A stretch of DNA of 64,000 nucleotides. Source: Rudaeicoccus suwonensis. GTDB lineage: Bacteria > Actinomycetota > Actinomycetes > Actinomycetales > Dermatophilaceae. Made by a program: the position numbers and the translations under genes. The notes beneath the pieces are model-generated. The model did not search any database. It saw nothing but the letters and a program-made list of their open reading frames with translations, and was not told the origin of the DNA. Positions 24,181 to 33,451 of the stretch are shown here, piece by piece. The DNA is taken from contig NZ_VIVQ01000002.1 in assembly GCF_007829035.1 (NCBI RefSeq), positions 496,001 to 560,000 on the forward strand. Direction: 5' to 3'. Every line of letters starts with the position of its first letter. Within the stretch, counting starts at the first letter, position 1.

Positions 24181-25451
24181 GAGCTCGCCTTCGGCGTGTA
24201 GGTCTGGATCGATCCGCTGAACGGGCCACTGTCAGGAGCAGTCGGCACCTTGGGTTTCGAGGAGGATGAGGTGAGGGCGACGATCACCACGATCGCGATG
24301 ACGACCACGAGCGCGCCGATCCCGCCGAACAGCACCATCTTGTTGCGGGCGAGGCCACGACCGCCGCCTGCACCTGAGGTGTCGGCGTTGCGCTGCTGCG
24401 CCCGCGACTCGGGAGCGGTCACCTGGTTGTGCCTCGAAAGCGTGCCGGAGCCGGGAGCGACAGACTGGGGACCGCTGCCGGGCGCGACGGATTGCTGACC
24501 GCCGGACTGGTGATCTCCACGTCCGGGCAGCCGATGACCACCCGATTGCGGACCCGGCTGCCCACCGGACGGTCCCGGTGGGGCCTGCGGCTGCGGTGCC
24601 GGCGGCAGGGAGTGGACGTCGTAACCCATCTGCTCGCTGTCACTGATCGCCTGACGCAACGCCCGGCCGAACTCGAAGGCGGAGTTGGGTCGTTGTGACG
24701 GGTCCTTCTCGAGGCCGACGTGCACCACCGCGCGCACGGGCGGAGGGACCGTGGACGGCAACGGCGGGGGCGCGTCGTTGACGTGCTGCAGGGCCAGCGC
24801 CACGGCACTGTCGGCGTTGAACGGCCTTCTGCCACCGAGCATTTCGTACGTCACGACCGCCAGGGAGTACACATCGGTGAGAGCCGTGGTCTCCTGCCCC
24901 ATGGCCGCCTCGGGAGCGAGGTACTGGGCGGTTCCCATCACCTCGCCGGTCTTGGTCATGGCGACAGAACCGACGGCGCGGGCGATGCCGAAATCGGTGA
25001 GTTTCACAACACCGTCGGGCGTGACGAGCATGTTGGCTGGCTTGACGTCGCGGTGGATCAGACCTGCGCGGTGGGCCGCGTGCAGTGCGGACGCTGCTTG
25101 GTGCATCAGGCCCACCGTGTCGACCGGCGACAGGGCGCGGCGCTCGCTGATGATCTTCGACAACGGCTTCCCCGGCACATATTCCATCACCAGGTAGGCC
25201 AGGGCGCCGTCCTCGCCGTAGTCGTAGACCTGCGCGATGTTGCCGTGGGTCAACGCTGCGGACAGGCGAGCCTCGTTCCGGAAGCGCTCGGTGAAGCCCT
25301 CTTCGTCGGTCAGGCCTTCCTTCAGCAGTTTGATCGCGACGGTACGACCGAGGATCTCGTCCTTTGCCTGCCACACCTCGCCCATGCCACCGGCCGCGAT
25401 GCGGTCGGTCAGGACGTACCTGCCACCCAGCTGATCGCCTTGTCTGCTCAT
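24177..25451 (-). CDS. pknA: Ser/Thr protein kinase PknA
   Basis: 424 residues from ATG 25451. The kinase domain (about 10-270) has AAGGMGEVWQAKD, the HRDVKPANM catalytic loop, DFGIA and GTAQYLAPE. A Pro/Gly/Gln-rich linker with a duplicated QSVAPGSG motif (about 325-345) leads to a single transmembrane helix near 375-398 and a short extracellular tail without PASTA domains. PknA is the partner kinase of PknB in growth and septation control. Translation is coupled to pknB by a four-base overlap. Confidence 0.95.
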   Translation of the reverse strand: MSRQGDQLGGRYVLTDRIAAGGMGEVWQAKDEILGRTVAIKLLKEGLTDEEGFTERFRNEARLSAALTHGNIAQVYDYGEDGALAYLVMEYVPGKPLSKIISERRALSPVDTVGLMHQAASALHAAHRAGLIHRDVKPANMLVTPDGVVKLTDFGIARAVGSVAMTKTGEVMGTAQYLAPEAAMGQETTALTDVYSLAVVTYEMLGGRRPFNADSAVALALQHVNDAPPPLPSTVPPPVRAVVHVGLEKDPSQRPNSAFEFGRALRQAISDSEQMGYDVHSLPPAPQPQAPPGPSGGQPGPQSGGHRLPGRGDHQSGGQQSVAPGSGPQSVAPGSGTLSRHNQVTAPESRAQQRNADTSGAGGGRGLARNKMVLFGGIGALVVVIAIVVIVALTSSSSKPKVPTAPDSGPFSGSIQTYTPKASS

Positions 25452-25515
25452 CGCTCCACCACCTTCGTCGGCGTCACCACTGTCACTGCTTCACCACTGT
25501 CACTGCCGCGCGCTG

Positions 25516-26970
25516 TCATTGCCCCAACACTGCTTCCATCACCTGCTTGGCAATCGGTGCGGCGATGATCCCGCCGGTTGCGTCCTGACCCACGGTTCCG
25601 CCGTTCTCGACGATGACCGCGACCGCGACCTTGGGGTTGGTTGCCGGGGCGAACCCGGTGAACCACACGTCGGCGTTCTCACCGCTGCCGTGCTGCGCGG
25701 TGCCGGTCTTGCCTGCCACCTGCACCCCCGGGATCGCCGCATTGGTGCCCGTGCCGCCGGTGACGACGGACTCCATCATCGTGGTGAGCTCGGACGCCAC
25801 CTGACTGGAGATGGGGTTGCTGAACACCTTCGGAGAGGTGCTCTGGATGACGTCGAGGTTGGTGTCGCGCACCGACGACACCAGGTATGGCGTCATCTCC
25901 TTGCCGCCGTTGGCGATCGCCGCGCTGACCATTGCCATCTGCATCGGCGAGGCGCGCACGTCGAACTGTCCGATCGAGGACTGCGCCAGTTGCGGCAGGT
26001 TCAGCGTCGCGGGGAACACGCTGGGGGTGACACTCATCGGGATCGACAACGGCTGCCCGAAGCCGAACTTCTGCGCCATGCTGCGCACCGCGTCCTGGCC
26101 CAGCGCCATGCCGACCGAGGCGTATGCCGTGTTGCAGCTGATCTGCAGGGCTTTGATGAATGAGACCTTGTCGTCCGGGCCGCACGCATTGTGGAAGTCG
26201 TTCGGCAGATAGTTGTCGGTGCCGGGAAGGCGCAACTCCGCGGGCCCGGGCACCAGGGTGCTCGGGGTGTATTTGCCGGAGCTGAGAGCCGCAGCCGACA
26301 CGATCAGCTTGAAGGTCGAGCCGGGTGGGTACAGGTTGCCGTTGATCGCCCGGTCGACGAGCGGCTGCGCGGGGTCGTTCAGCAACTGCGTGTAGGCGTT
26401 CTGCGCGGCTACGAGGTTGTGGCTGGCCAGCGGATTCGGGTCGTATGTCGGGCTGGTCACCAGCGCCAGGATCGCGCCCGTCTGCGGGTCGAGGGCCACC
26501 ACCGCACCGCGCTGATTGCCCAGCGCCTTGGTCGCCACCTCCTGGGCCTTGGCGTTCAGCGTCAGCTGCACACTCGCGCCCTGCGCGGGCTTGCCGGTCA
26601 GCACGTCGATGATGTGCCGGTAGAACAGTTTGTCGGAGTTGCCCGACAGGAAGCTGTCGTACGCCCGCTCGACCCCGCTGGAACCGTAGGTGAACGAGTA
26701 GTAACCGGTGGCGGTTGCATACAGCGAGCCCTGCGGGTAGGTGCGCAGCCACTTCAGGTCGTCGTTGGTCGGTTTGGACACCGCGACGGCTGTGCCGCCG
26801 ACCAGGATCGAGCCGCGTTCCTTGCTGTATGACGCGAGCAGCGTGCGCCGGTTGCCGGGGCGGTCGTCCAGTGACCGCGCCTGGAAGAACTGGATGATCG
26901 TGGTCGAGACCAGCAGCGCGCAGAACATCGCTGCGGCGACCAGGCCCAATCGGCGGATGGGTACGTTCAT
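25516..26970 (-). CDS. pbpA: Penicillin-binding protein PbpA (class B transpeptidase)
   Basis: 484 residues from ATG 26970, preferred over GTG 26979 because GAGG lies eight bases before it. One N-terminal transmembrane helix is followed by a dimerisation domain and a transpeptidase domain with SxxK (GSTFK, near 230), SxN (SCN, near 286) and KTG (KTGTAQ, near 418). It crosslinks peptidoglycan in the periplasmic space, normally in pair with the SEDS glycosyltransferase encoded just upstream in the operon. The 64-bp gap to pknA contains a short direct repeat (CACCACTGTCACTGC-like) but no terminator. Confidence 0.95.
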   Translation of the reverse strand: MNVPIRRLGLVAAAMFCALLVSTTIIQFFQARSLDDRPGNRRTLLASYSKERGSILVGGTAVAVSKPTNDDLKWLRTYPQGSLYATATGYYSFTYGSSGVERAYDSFLSGNSDKLFYRHIIDVLTGKPAQGASVQLTLNAKAQEVATKALGNQRGAVVALDPQTGAILALVTSPTYDPNPLASHNLVAAQNAYTQLLNDPAQPLVDRAINGNLYPPGSTFKLIVSAAALSSGKYTPSTLVPGPAELRLPGTDNYLPNDFHNACGPDDKVSFIKALQISCNTAYASVGMALGQDAVRSMAQKFGFGQPLSIPMSVTPSVFPATLNLPQLAQSSIGQFDVRASPMQMAMVSAAIANGGKEMTPYLVSSVRDTNLDVIQSTSPKVFSNPISSQVASELTTMMESVVTGGTGTNAAIPGVQVAGKTGTAQHGSGENADVWFTGFAPATNPKVAVAVIVENGGTVGQDATGGIIAAPIAKQVMEAVLGQ

Positions 26971-27016
26971 CGGGACCACCTCGTGGCGTCGGCGCAGCGG
27001 TGATGGGTCGTGGCGG

Positions 27017-28378
27017 TCATCTCACCTTCACCACCTGGGTGTCGTCGGAACCCAGCTGCGCGACGCGCTCCTCGACCTCGGGTCGCCGCGCTTGGTCACT
27101 GATCCGCAACAGCAACGCGACGATCACCCAGTTCGCGAGCAGCGACGATCCTCCGGCGGACAGGAACGGCGACGTCAAGCCCGTCAACGGTATGACGCGG
27201 GTGACTCCGCCGACGATCACGAAGACCTGCAGCGCCATCGAGAACGCCAGCCCGCTCGCCAGCAGCTTGCCGAATCCGTCGCGGCAGGCGATGGCCGTCC
27301 GGAGCCCGCGTTCGACGATGAGCGCGTACATCACCAGGATCGCGAACAGCCCGATGAGCCCGAGTTCCTCACCGAACGAGGGGATGATGAAGTCGGAGTT
27401 GGCGTAATAGGTCAGCTCGGGGTGACCTTGCCCGAGGCCGGTGCCGAAGATGCCGCCGGCACCCATGCCCATCAGGCCCTTGGCGATCTGGTCGGACATG
27501 TTCGGGTTGAACGGGTTCAGCCAGAGTTCGACCCGCTCGCGGAAGTGCGCGATCAACAGGTATGCCGTGTAGCTGCCGGCCAGGAACAGCCCCAGGCCGA
27601 TGATGATCCAGGAGCGGCGCTCGGTTGCGACATACAGCATCCCGACGAACAACCCGAAGAACAGCAGCGAGGTCCCGAGGTCGGACTCGAACACCAGCAC
27701 CCCCAGCGACGCCAGCCAGGCGATGATGATCGGGCCGAGATCGCGAGCGCGCGGCAAGGGCAGTCCGAGGAACCGGCGGCCGACCAGCGAGAGCGCGTCG
27801 CGCGTCTGCACGAGGTAGCTGGCGAAGAAGATGGTGAGCAGGATCTTCACGATCTCGCTGGGCTGGAAGGAGAACCCGCCCAGGCCGATCCAGACGCGAG
27901 AGCCGTTGATGTTGCGGCCGATCACCGGCAACAGCGGGGTCAGCAGGAGCACGACACCAGCGGCACCGAAGGTGAAGGTGTACCGGCGCAGGCGGCGGTG
28001 GTCGGGCACCAGGAACAGCATCCCGATCGCGGCGGCGACACCGACAGCGGTCCACATCAGCTGCTTCGGCCCGGCGTGCGGGTCGCCGGGCGCCAAGTCG
28101 ATGCGGTGCACCATCACCAGGCCGAGGCCGTTGAGCAGGGTCACGATCGGCAACAGCACCGGATCGGCATACGGCGCCTTCCAGCGCAACACCAGGTGGA
28201 AGATCAGCGCGACCACCGCGAACCCGCCACCCAGCGTCGCCAGGTCGACAGGAACGGTGTCGTTGATCGCCAGACCCACGTTCGTGTAGGCCAGCAGCAC
28301 GATCACGAGTGCACCCACCAGCAGGACCAGTTCGGTTCCGCGGCGGGTCTTGGGCGCGACGGTGCTGACGACGCTCAC
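27017..28378 (-). CDS. rodA: SEDS peptidoglycan glycosyltransferase (FtsW/RodA/SpoVE family)
   Basis: 453 residues with about 12 transmembrane helices. SEDS hallmarks are present: NGSRVWIGLGGFSFQPSEIVK, ESDLGTSLLFF and the extracellular loop FNPNMSDQ, ending in a FGEELGLIG segment and PLTGLTSPFLSAGGSSL. It polymerises lipid II glycan chains together with PbpA. GTG 28378 directly follows the pstP stop (TGAGTG). In this locus the gene is called rodA in mycobacteria and ftsW-like in streptomycetes; sequence alone does not separate them. Confidence 0.94.
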   Translation of the reverse strand: MSVVSTVAPKTRRGTELVLLVGALVIVLLAYTNVGLAINDTVPVDLATLGGGFAVVALIFHLVLRWKAPYADPVLLPIVTLLNGLGLVMVHRIDLAPGDPHAGPKQLMWTAVGVAAAIGMLFLVPDHRRLRRYTFTFGAAGVVLLLTPLLPVIGRNINGSRVWIGLGGFSFQPSEIVKILLTIFFASYLVQTRDALSLVGRRFLGLPLPRARDLGPIIIAWLASLGVLVFESDLGTSLLFFGLFVGMLYVATERRSWIIIGLGLFLAGSYTAYLLIAHFRERVELWLNPFNPNMSDQIAKGLMGMGAGGIFGTGLGQGHPELTYYANSDFIIPSFGEELGLIGLFAILVMYALIVERGLRTAIACRDGFGKLLASGLAFSMALQVFVIVGGVTRVIPLTGLTSPFLSAGGSSLLANWVIVALLLRISDQARRPEVEERVAQLGSDDTQVVKVR

Positions 28379-29647
28379 TCAGCAGCCGCTTCCGTCGGAG
28401 ATCGAGGTCTGGCAGTCGACCATGTCGGAGCGCAGGTTGTCGATGATGCGCAGTGCGCCCGCGCGATTGTCGGCGGTCATGCTGCGAGAGATCACCCTGG
28501 TGCGGTCGTAGCTGGGCAGCTCGTTGACCGAGATGTCGGTGGTGGTGTCGACCGAATGCAGCCGGATCGGGCCGAGATTCTGCGAAATGCCTTGGTAGAT
28601 GGTCACTTTGCCGTTGTGGTCGGCGATGTAGTACTGCTTTTGAGTTGCGGCATAGCCCAGCCAGGCGGCGGCGACCAGGATCACCACCACGACCAGTGCG
28701 AGCAGCCAGCGGCGCAGCTTGCGGAACCTGCCGGTCTCACCTTCCTCGGCCAGTACCGGCTCCTCGGGCTCGGGCTCCGGTTCGGCGACGGCGTTCACCG
28801 CGCGACTGAGGGCGGCCGCCTTCTCCGCCGGTGTCTGAGGGGTGGCGATCTCCTGAGTCGGCACCACCGCGTGCGCTGCTGCCGCCCCCACGACCTGCGG
28901 AGTGGTCGAGACGGTGTCGGTGGAGTCGACGACATCGGCGACGACGACGGTGACATTGTCGCGCGCGGCCGCCTTGAGCGAGATGGCGATCAACTGGTCG
29001 GCCACGTCGGCGGCCGTTGCGCCGCTGGTCACGATGTCTTCGATGGTCGCCCCGGCGACGTAGTCGGACAGGCCGTCCGAGCACAGCAGATAACGGTCGC
29101 CGACCTTGGCCTCGCGCAGCGACAGGTCGGGCTCGTCGTCCTCGCGGCCGGTGAGCACCCGCGTGACCAGTGAGCGCTGCGGGTGGTGCTCGGCTTCGGC
29201 AGGGGTGATCCGGCCGTCATCGAGCAGCGCCTGCACGAAAGAATGGTCCTTGGTGATCTGGGTGAACACCTCGTCGCGCAGCAGATACGCGCGTGAATCA
29301 CCGATGCTGGCCATCGCGAGCATGTTGCCGCTGCGCAGGAAGGCGATGAGCGTCGTTCCCATGCCGTCGAGTTCGGGCTCGGCGTTCATCTCCTCACGCA
29401 ACCGCGTGTTGGCGTCACCGACCGCGGCGCTGAGCTGCTGCAGGGCGTCGTCCGCGCCGTACGACTCGCCGTCGAGGCCGACGAGTTCACCGACGACCGT
29501 CGAGCTGGCGATGTCACCGGCGGCGTGACCGCCCATGCCGTCGGCGAGGATCAGCAGGTCGGGCCCGGCGTAACCGGAGTCCTCATTGCGTGTCTTGGAA
29601 CCCAGCCCGAGGTTGGAGCGGGCTGCGTAGCGCAGGGCGATCGACAT
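28379..29647 (-). CDS. pstP: PP2C-type Ser/Thr phosphatase PstP
   Basis: 422 residues from ATG 29647. The catalytic domain (1-235) carries the PPM metal motifs: NEDSGYAG, LADGMGGHAAGD, MASIGDSRAYL, CSDGLSDYV and ARDNVTVVVADV. Its Asp residues bind two or three Mn/Mg ions. A Pro/Glu linker, one transmembrane helix (about 320-340) and an extracellular domain with two cysteines near the end (DCQ and GSGC) follow. It dephosphorylates PknA/PknB and their substrates. Confidence 0.95.
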   Translation of the reverse strand: MSIALRYAARSNLGLGSKTRNEDSGYAGPDLLILADGMGGHAAGDIASSTVVGELVGLDGESYGADDALQQLSAAVGDANTRLREEMNAEPELDGMGTTLIAFLRSGNMLAMASIGDSRAYLLRDEVFTQITKDHSFVQALLDDGRITPAEAEHHPQRSLVTRVLTGREDDEPDLSLREAKVGDRYLLCSDGLSDYVAGATIEDIVTSGATAADVADQLIAISLKAAARDNVTVVVADVVDSTDTVSTTPQVVGAAAAHAVVPTQEIATPQTPAEKAAALSRAVNAVAEPEPEPEEPVLAEEGETGRFRKLRRWLLALVVVVILVAAAWLGYAATQKQYYIADHNGKVTIYQGISQNLGPIRLHSVDTTTDISVNELPSYDRTRVISRSMTADNRAGALRIIDNLRSDMVDCQTSISDGSGC

Positions 29648-29655
29648 ACGGTCGG

Positions 29656-30135
29656 TTACTTCCTGAGTTCGAGCAGGGTCTGGCCGATGCGGATCCGGGT
29701 GCCCTCACCGATCGGCAGGCGTTCGCCGACGCGCGTGCCGGCCACGAAGGTGCCGTTGGTGGAACCGAGGTCGTCGATCATCCAACCGTCTCCGTCGCGA
29801 TAGATGCGGGCGTGCCTGCCACTGGCGAAGTCGTCGGACAGCACAAGGGTGCACTCGGGGTTGCGGCCGATCAGCACGCCGCCGTCGGTGAGCGGGACTG
29901 TGCTGCCGCGCATGGAGCCTTCGATGATCGCCAGGTGCGTGGGACCACGACGTATGGCGCGGGGTTGTCGCGCGGGTGGTGCGGATGCACCGGCAGCCGC
30001 GCGCCGGTCGGAGTTGCGGGCGACGACGCGGACGCCATACAGGTCGCGACGCAGCACGGACACGACGATGAGGATGAACCCCCAGAGCAGGGCCAGCAGT
30101 CCGAAACGGATCGCCGTCAGGGTGAGTTCGCTCAA
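29656..30135 (-). CDS. fhaB: Membrane-anchored FHA-domain protein (FhaB/FipA)
   Basis: 159 residues. Start TTG 30135 overlaps the fhaA stop (TTGA); no better start keeps the transmembrane helix. One N-terminal helix (about 8-28) is followed by an Arg-rich linker and an FHA domain (about 80-155) with GRNPECTLVLSDDFASGRHA and DLGSTNGTFV, which binds phosphothreonine. FipA/FhaB connects PknB phosphorylation to FtsZ-FtsQ divisome assembly in mycobacteria. Confidence 0.93.
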   Translation of the reverse strand: MSELTLTAIRFGLLALLWGFILIVVSVLRRDLYGVRVVARNSDRRAAAGASAPPARQPRAIRRGPTHLAIIEGSMRGSTVPLTDGGVLIGRNPECTLVLSDDFASGRHARIYRDGDGWMIDDLGSTNGTFVAGTRVGERLPIGEGTRIRIGQTLLELRK

Positions 30136-31055
30136 CGGCTGCCGCCTTCGTGGACGATCATGCGGGTGCGACCGACGGTGATCCGGTCGCCGTCGTGCAG
30201 GTGGGTGCTGCTGATCGGGTCACCGTTGACGAACGTGCCGTTGGTGGAACCCAGGTCGCGAATGCTCATGATCTGGTGCGGGCCGTCGAGCGTCACGCGA
30301 ATCTCGCTGTGCCGCCTGGAGATTCCCGGGTCGTCGAGCATCACGTCGGTGTCGTCGTCGCGGCCGATGACGGTGATCGCCCCGAGCAGCGGATAACGCT
30401 CGCCGTCGATGTCGAGCCACGGGCGCTGCTTGAGCTTGCGCGGCGCGGCGGGGCTGGGCCGGTAGTCGTCGCGACGTGCTCCCGGGGCTGCGGCGGGTGC
30501 CTGGCCGACGGCGGGCACCGAGGCGGTGGGGGCTGCAGGCTGCGCCGGGTATGGCGCCGCCGGTGCCGCGTAGGTCGGTGCCTGCTGCGGAGCGGCAAAC
30601 CCGGGACCGGCAGGACGTGTCTGCTGCTGTGGTGGTGGCGCGGGGCGCTCGGCGGGAGCCGCGTCATACGTCGGCTGAACCTGGCGGGCGGTCGAGGGGC
30701 GCAACACGAAGACGCCGGTCTCGAGTGAGTCGTCCTCGACGAAGTGCACGCTGATCGGACCGCCCGGCGAGTAGCGCTGACTCTCGGCGTGCTCGGCGGC
30801 GCTCGCGATCAACTCGTCGGCCAGGTCGGCCTCGTGCTCGGTGAGCGCGTCGAAGTCGGTCGGGCTCAACTCGATCGTGAACAGGTTGGGCACCGTGAGG
30901 CGTTTGCCTTTGCCGGTGGAGGCGGCGCGGTCGTCCATGGCGCGGCGGATCTGGCTGGCGATCTCGACCGGCTGGACCTTCGAGCGGAACGCCTTGGCGA
31001 AGGCACCGTTGACACCACGTTCGAGGCGGCGTTCCAGTTTGTCGAAGAGTCCCAC
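30132..31055 (-). CDS. fhaA: FhaA: DUF3662 + FHA protein
   Basis: 307 residues from GTG 31055 with AAGGAGGAC just upstream; the longer frame to 31151 has no such support. The N-terminal DUF3662 domain (GLFDKLERRLERGVNGAFAK) is followed by a 90-residue Pro/Ala/Gln-rich linker and a C-terminal FHA domain (about 215-300) with GRDDDTDVMLDDPGISRRHSE and DLGSTNGTFV. It recruits the phosphorylated pseudokinase MviN/CwsA in mycobacteria. It is the first gene of the seven-gene cell-wall kinase operon that runs toward pknB. Confidence 0.94.
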   Translation of the reverse strand: MGLFDKLERRLERGVNGAFAKAFRSKVQPVEIASQIRRAMDDRAASTGKGKRLTVPNLFTIELSPTDFDALTEHEADLADELIASAAEHAESQRYSPGGPISVHFVEDDSLETGVFVLRPSTARQVQPTYDAAPAERPAPPPQQQTRPAGPGFAAPQQAPTYAAPAAPYPAQPAAPTASVPAVGQAPAAAPGARRDDYRPSPAAPRKLKQRPWLDIDGERYPLLGAITVIGRDDDTDVMLDDPGISRRHSEIRVTLDGPHQIMSIRDLGSTNGTFVNGDPISSTHLHDGDRITVGRTRMIVHEGGSR

Positions 31056-31327
31056 GATCGGCCGTCCTCCTTGTCTACTGGTCCACTGGCTGGTGTGGTG
31101 CACGGTGTCTGCTCTGGCGGCGGCCTGTTGTTCGGGCGGCTCGGCGCACACGGGTGCGCCCGGTCATGGTAACTGGGGCGGTGCCGACCTTTCGGCATAC
31201 GCGCTGTTGACGGGCTGGATGACCGATCGGTTCCATGCGGCGGATCGGGCGCGTGATGGGCGTTGCGCGACAGAGGGGCCTCAGTTTGGTGAAACCGGCG
31301 TGGACAGGGCACACTGGTCCGGCACTC

Positions 31328-31410
31328 GCGCGAGTGGCGGAACGGCAGACGCGCTGGCTTCAGGTGCCAGTGTCCGAAAGGGCGTGGGGGTTCAAATCCC
31401 CCCTCGCGCA
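31328..31410 (+). tRNA. tRNA-Leu (CAG)
   Basis: An 83-base cloverleaf: acceptor GCGCGAG (31328-31334) pairs with CTCGCGC (31403-31409). The anticodon stem CTGGC/GCCAG flanks the loop TTCAGGT, giving anticodon CAG at 31361-31363. A long type-II variable arm and the T-loop GGTTCAAATCC are present. CCA is not encoded. This tRNA follows fhaA in many actinobacteria. Confidence 0.97.
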
Positions 31411-31414
31411 CAAC

Positions 31415-31444
31415 AGCCCCAGGTCTTGGACCTGGGGCTTTTTG
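31415..31444 (+). terminator. Rho-independent terminator of tRNA-Leu
   Basis: An 11-bp perfect stem (AGCCCCAGGTC / GACCTGGGGCT) with loop TTG, followed by a run of six T. The clearest intrinsic terminator in the window. Confidence 0.93.
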
Positions 31445-31505
31445 TATGCCGAACAGTCGATGCACCGACCTGTATGACGGCCGCGCTCGCAGTTCTACTG
31501 CGATG

Positions 31506-32300
31506 TCAAGCGGTGATCGCCGGTGCGAGGACAGCGTCGACCCATTCGGTGAACGTGGTGCCGCCACCCGTGCCGTCCGCGGGCGGATACACCCCATCAG
31601 CCTGCGCCTCGGCCATCTCCACCATCGCCTGAGCCATCGCCTGACTCGCACCGAAGGATGCGAGTTGATCGCGGTAGTCGGCCATCGACGTCTGCCGATA
31701 GGAGACGGGCCCGTGCACCGCGTCCGAGATGATCTGCGCAAGCTCGGCGGGAGTGTGGTCCTGCGGCGCCCGAACGAGAACTCCGGCGTCGCCGGTCCAC
31801 GACCGGTCAGCGAGAAGTCCGGCAGCGACGCGTGCGATGTCGGCGGTCGCGACCGTTGCAAACGGTGCGCCCGGTTCGGCCGGGAGTTCAAGGATGCCGT
31901 GGTCACGGATCGACTGCGTCTGATGCAGCAGGTTCTCCATGAAGAACGGCGGCTGCAGCGACCGATATGCGGCACCACTGCTTTCGAGCACCGAATCCAT
32001 CCGCCAGGCGGACCCCAACAGTCCGCTCGGGCCGGTGTAGCCCCTGCCGAGCGATGACACCGCAACGACTCGGTCGACGCCGTGTTTCTGGACGGCTGCG
32101 GCGATCGGCTGGGCGAATGCCAGGTAATGGTCGGTCGCGTCGGGAGCGCGGAAATTCGGCGGGATCAGGACGAACAGTGCGTCCGCACCGACCAGCGCGG
32201 TGTCGAGCACCGTTGAGTCAGCATGGCTTCCAGCGATCGCGTCGGCGTTGTCGCGCACGGAGTCCGGCGGACGGGACGGATCGCGAGCGATGAGGCGCAT
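31506..32300 (-). CDS. NmrA-like NAD(P)-binding protein lacking the N-terminal Rossmann motif (probably non-functional)
   Basis: 264 residues from ATG 32300. The body fits the NmrA/atypical SDR family: VRLIARDPSR-like start, GADALFVLIPPNFRAPD, RVVAVSSLG, QPPFFMENLL and a C-terminal EWVDAVLAP. The first strand and the nucleotide-binding GxxGxxG, normally about 25-30 residues upstream, are absent, and stops lie in frame immediately upstream of the ATG. The divergent LysR fragment is likewise missing its N-terminus, so a single deletion through the shared promoter is likely. Without the glycine loop, cofactor binding is doubtful. Confidence 0.75.
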   Translation of the reverse strand: MRLIARDPSRPPDSVRDNADAIAGSHADSTVLDTALVGADALFVLIPPNFRAPDATDHYLAFAQPIAAAVQKHGVDRVVAVSSLGRGYTGPSGLLGSAWRMDSVLESSGAAYRSLQPPFFMENLLHQTQSIRDHGILELPAEPGAPFATVATADIARVAAGLLADRSWTGDAGVLVRAPQDHTPAELAQIISDAVHGPVSYRQTSMADYRDQLASFGASQAMAQAMVEMAEAQADGVYPPADGTGGGTTFTEWVDAVLAPAITA

Positions 32301-32334
32301 GGGTCACCCGCTCGGTCACACAGCACGATTGCGT

Positions 32335-32751
32335 ATGGCAGACATCGAGTCGCAGCACCGACAGTCGGGCCCGGGCGCGCACGTCTATGTGCCCGAGGGG
32401 GAACAACGGCCTCGGTTCTCCGATGTCGCGCAGATGCTGCGGCAGGTCGAGCTCGGACGGATGCTCACGTTGTTTCCGGCCTCACTCGCGGGCCGCTATG
32501 TGCGACCGGAACTGATGTGGCGGCCGGTTGAGGACGCACCCGATGCGGCTTTCGTGGTCGCGTGGGCAAGAGACTCGAGATCAATGGCGGTCGCAGCCTT
32601 TGTGCGCGCAGCGACCACGGTCGCCGGCCGGCGGCTCGGCGCCGACTGCGCGCGAATGATGCGCGACGCAGAGACAGCAACGCGGCCGGCGGCCGCACGA
32701 CCTCGGGGCGTGATGCCCGAGTCGCCGGCGCCGACCGCGTCGATAACCTGA
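32335..32751 (+). pseudogene. LysR-type regulator, C-terminal fragment
   Basis: About 138 residues from ATG 32335. The sequence RFSDVAQMLRQVELGRMLTL, RPELMWRPVEDAPDA and FVVAWARDSRS is typical of the second half of a LysR substrate-binding domain. There is no winged-helix HTH, no linker and no first half of the effector domain. It lies head-to-head with the truncated NmrA gene only 34 bases away. It is read as a remnant. Confidence 0.7.
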
Positions 32752-32815
32752 CAAATTTGAGTAGATCTTGGCAATACCCAAAATTTACTGTTCAGTATTT
32801 AGATAGTGCGGATTT

Positions 32816-33451
32816 CTACTTAACCGGAAGAACGCTCTGCAAGTCGTTCTTGAGTTCGTCGGAGACATTCGAGTCGCCGATGGTCTGCTTGCGCACCGCA
32901 CGCTGGAACATGCCGTCGATCTGGGCGTCCATGATCCATGCCGGGATGCTCTCGTCCGCGCCGAGCTCCGCCAGCCGCGCGTGCATGCGTGCCAGGGCGT
33001 CTTCCCACGGCTTCTGCAGCATCTCCGAGTGCTCGCGCAGCTCCTCGTCGAACAGGCTCTGGTTGCGCAGGTCGTAGCGGATGCGGTGCAGGTTGGCGCT
33101 TTCGGCCAGGCTGGCGCACAGTGCGTCGGTCAGTGCGGCGGTGACGCCCGCGACGTCAGAGGCAGCCTCGATGGCGCCACCGGCGTCGATCTGAGTGCCC
33201 TGGCGTGCGATTTCGACGCACTCGGCCACAAGCTCGTCCTTGCTGGCGAAGTAGTAATGCACCATGCCATGGGAGAACCGGGTGCGCTTGGCGACGTTGC
33301 GCACCGAGACGTGCGCGTAGCCGTGCTCGCTCCAGGTTTCGACCGCAGCAACCGCCAGGTCGTGGCGTCGGTGTTCCTGGTCGGTGCTGACACGGCGTCG
33401 GCCGGACAGTCCTTGTTCGGTGGGAGGTGCGTATGGGGTCGTCACACTCAT
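32816..33451 (-). CDS. TetR-family transcriptional regulator
   Basis: 211 residues from ATG 33451 with GAGG nine bases upstream; the in-frame extension to 33667 lacks support. The TetR_N HTH is at about 28-75 (HDLAVAAVETWSEHGYAHVSVRNVAKRT, with recognition helix FSHGMVHYYFASKDEL). The C-terminal part is helical (BetI/TetR_C_6-like) with MLQKPWEDALARMHARL. The effector is unknown. A 7+7 inverted repeat 26-48 bases upstream of the ATG may be its operator. It is flanked by AT-rich segments (32752-32822 and 33650-33720) that differ from the GC-rich core, hinting at transfer. Confidence 0.85.
   Translation of the reverse strand: MSVTTPYAPPTEQGLSGRRRVSTDQEHRRHDLAVAAVETWSEHGYAHVSVRNVAKRTRFSHGMVHYYFASKDELVAECVEIARQGTQIDAGGAIEAASDVAGVTAALTDALCASLAESANLHRIRYDLRNQSLFDEELREHSEMLQKPWEDALARMHARLAELGADESIPAWIMDAQIDGMFQRAVRKQTIGDSNVSDELKNDLQSVLPVK

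Noticed and set aside
26741-29173. 810-residue plus-strand ORF
   Set aside because: Antisense to pbpA, rodA and pstP; composition typical of high-GC shadow frames.
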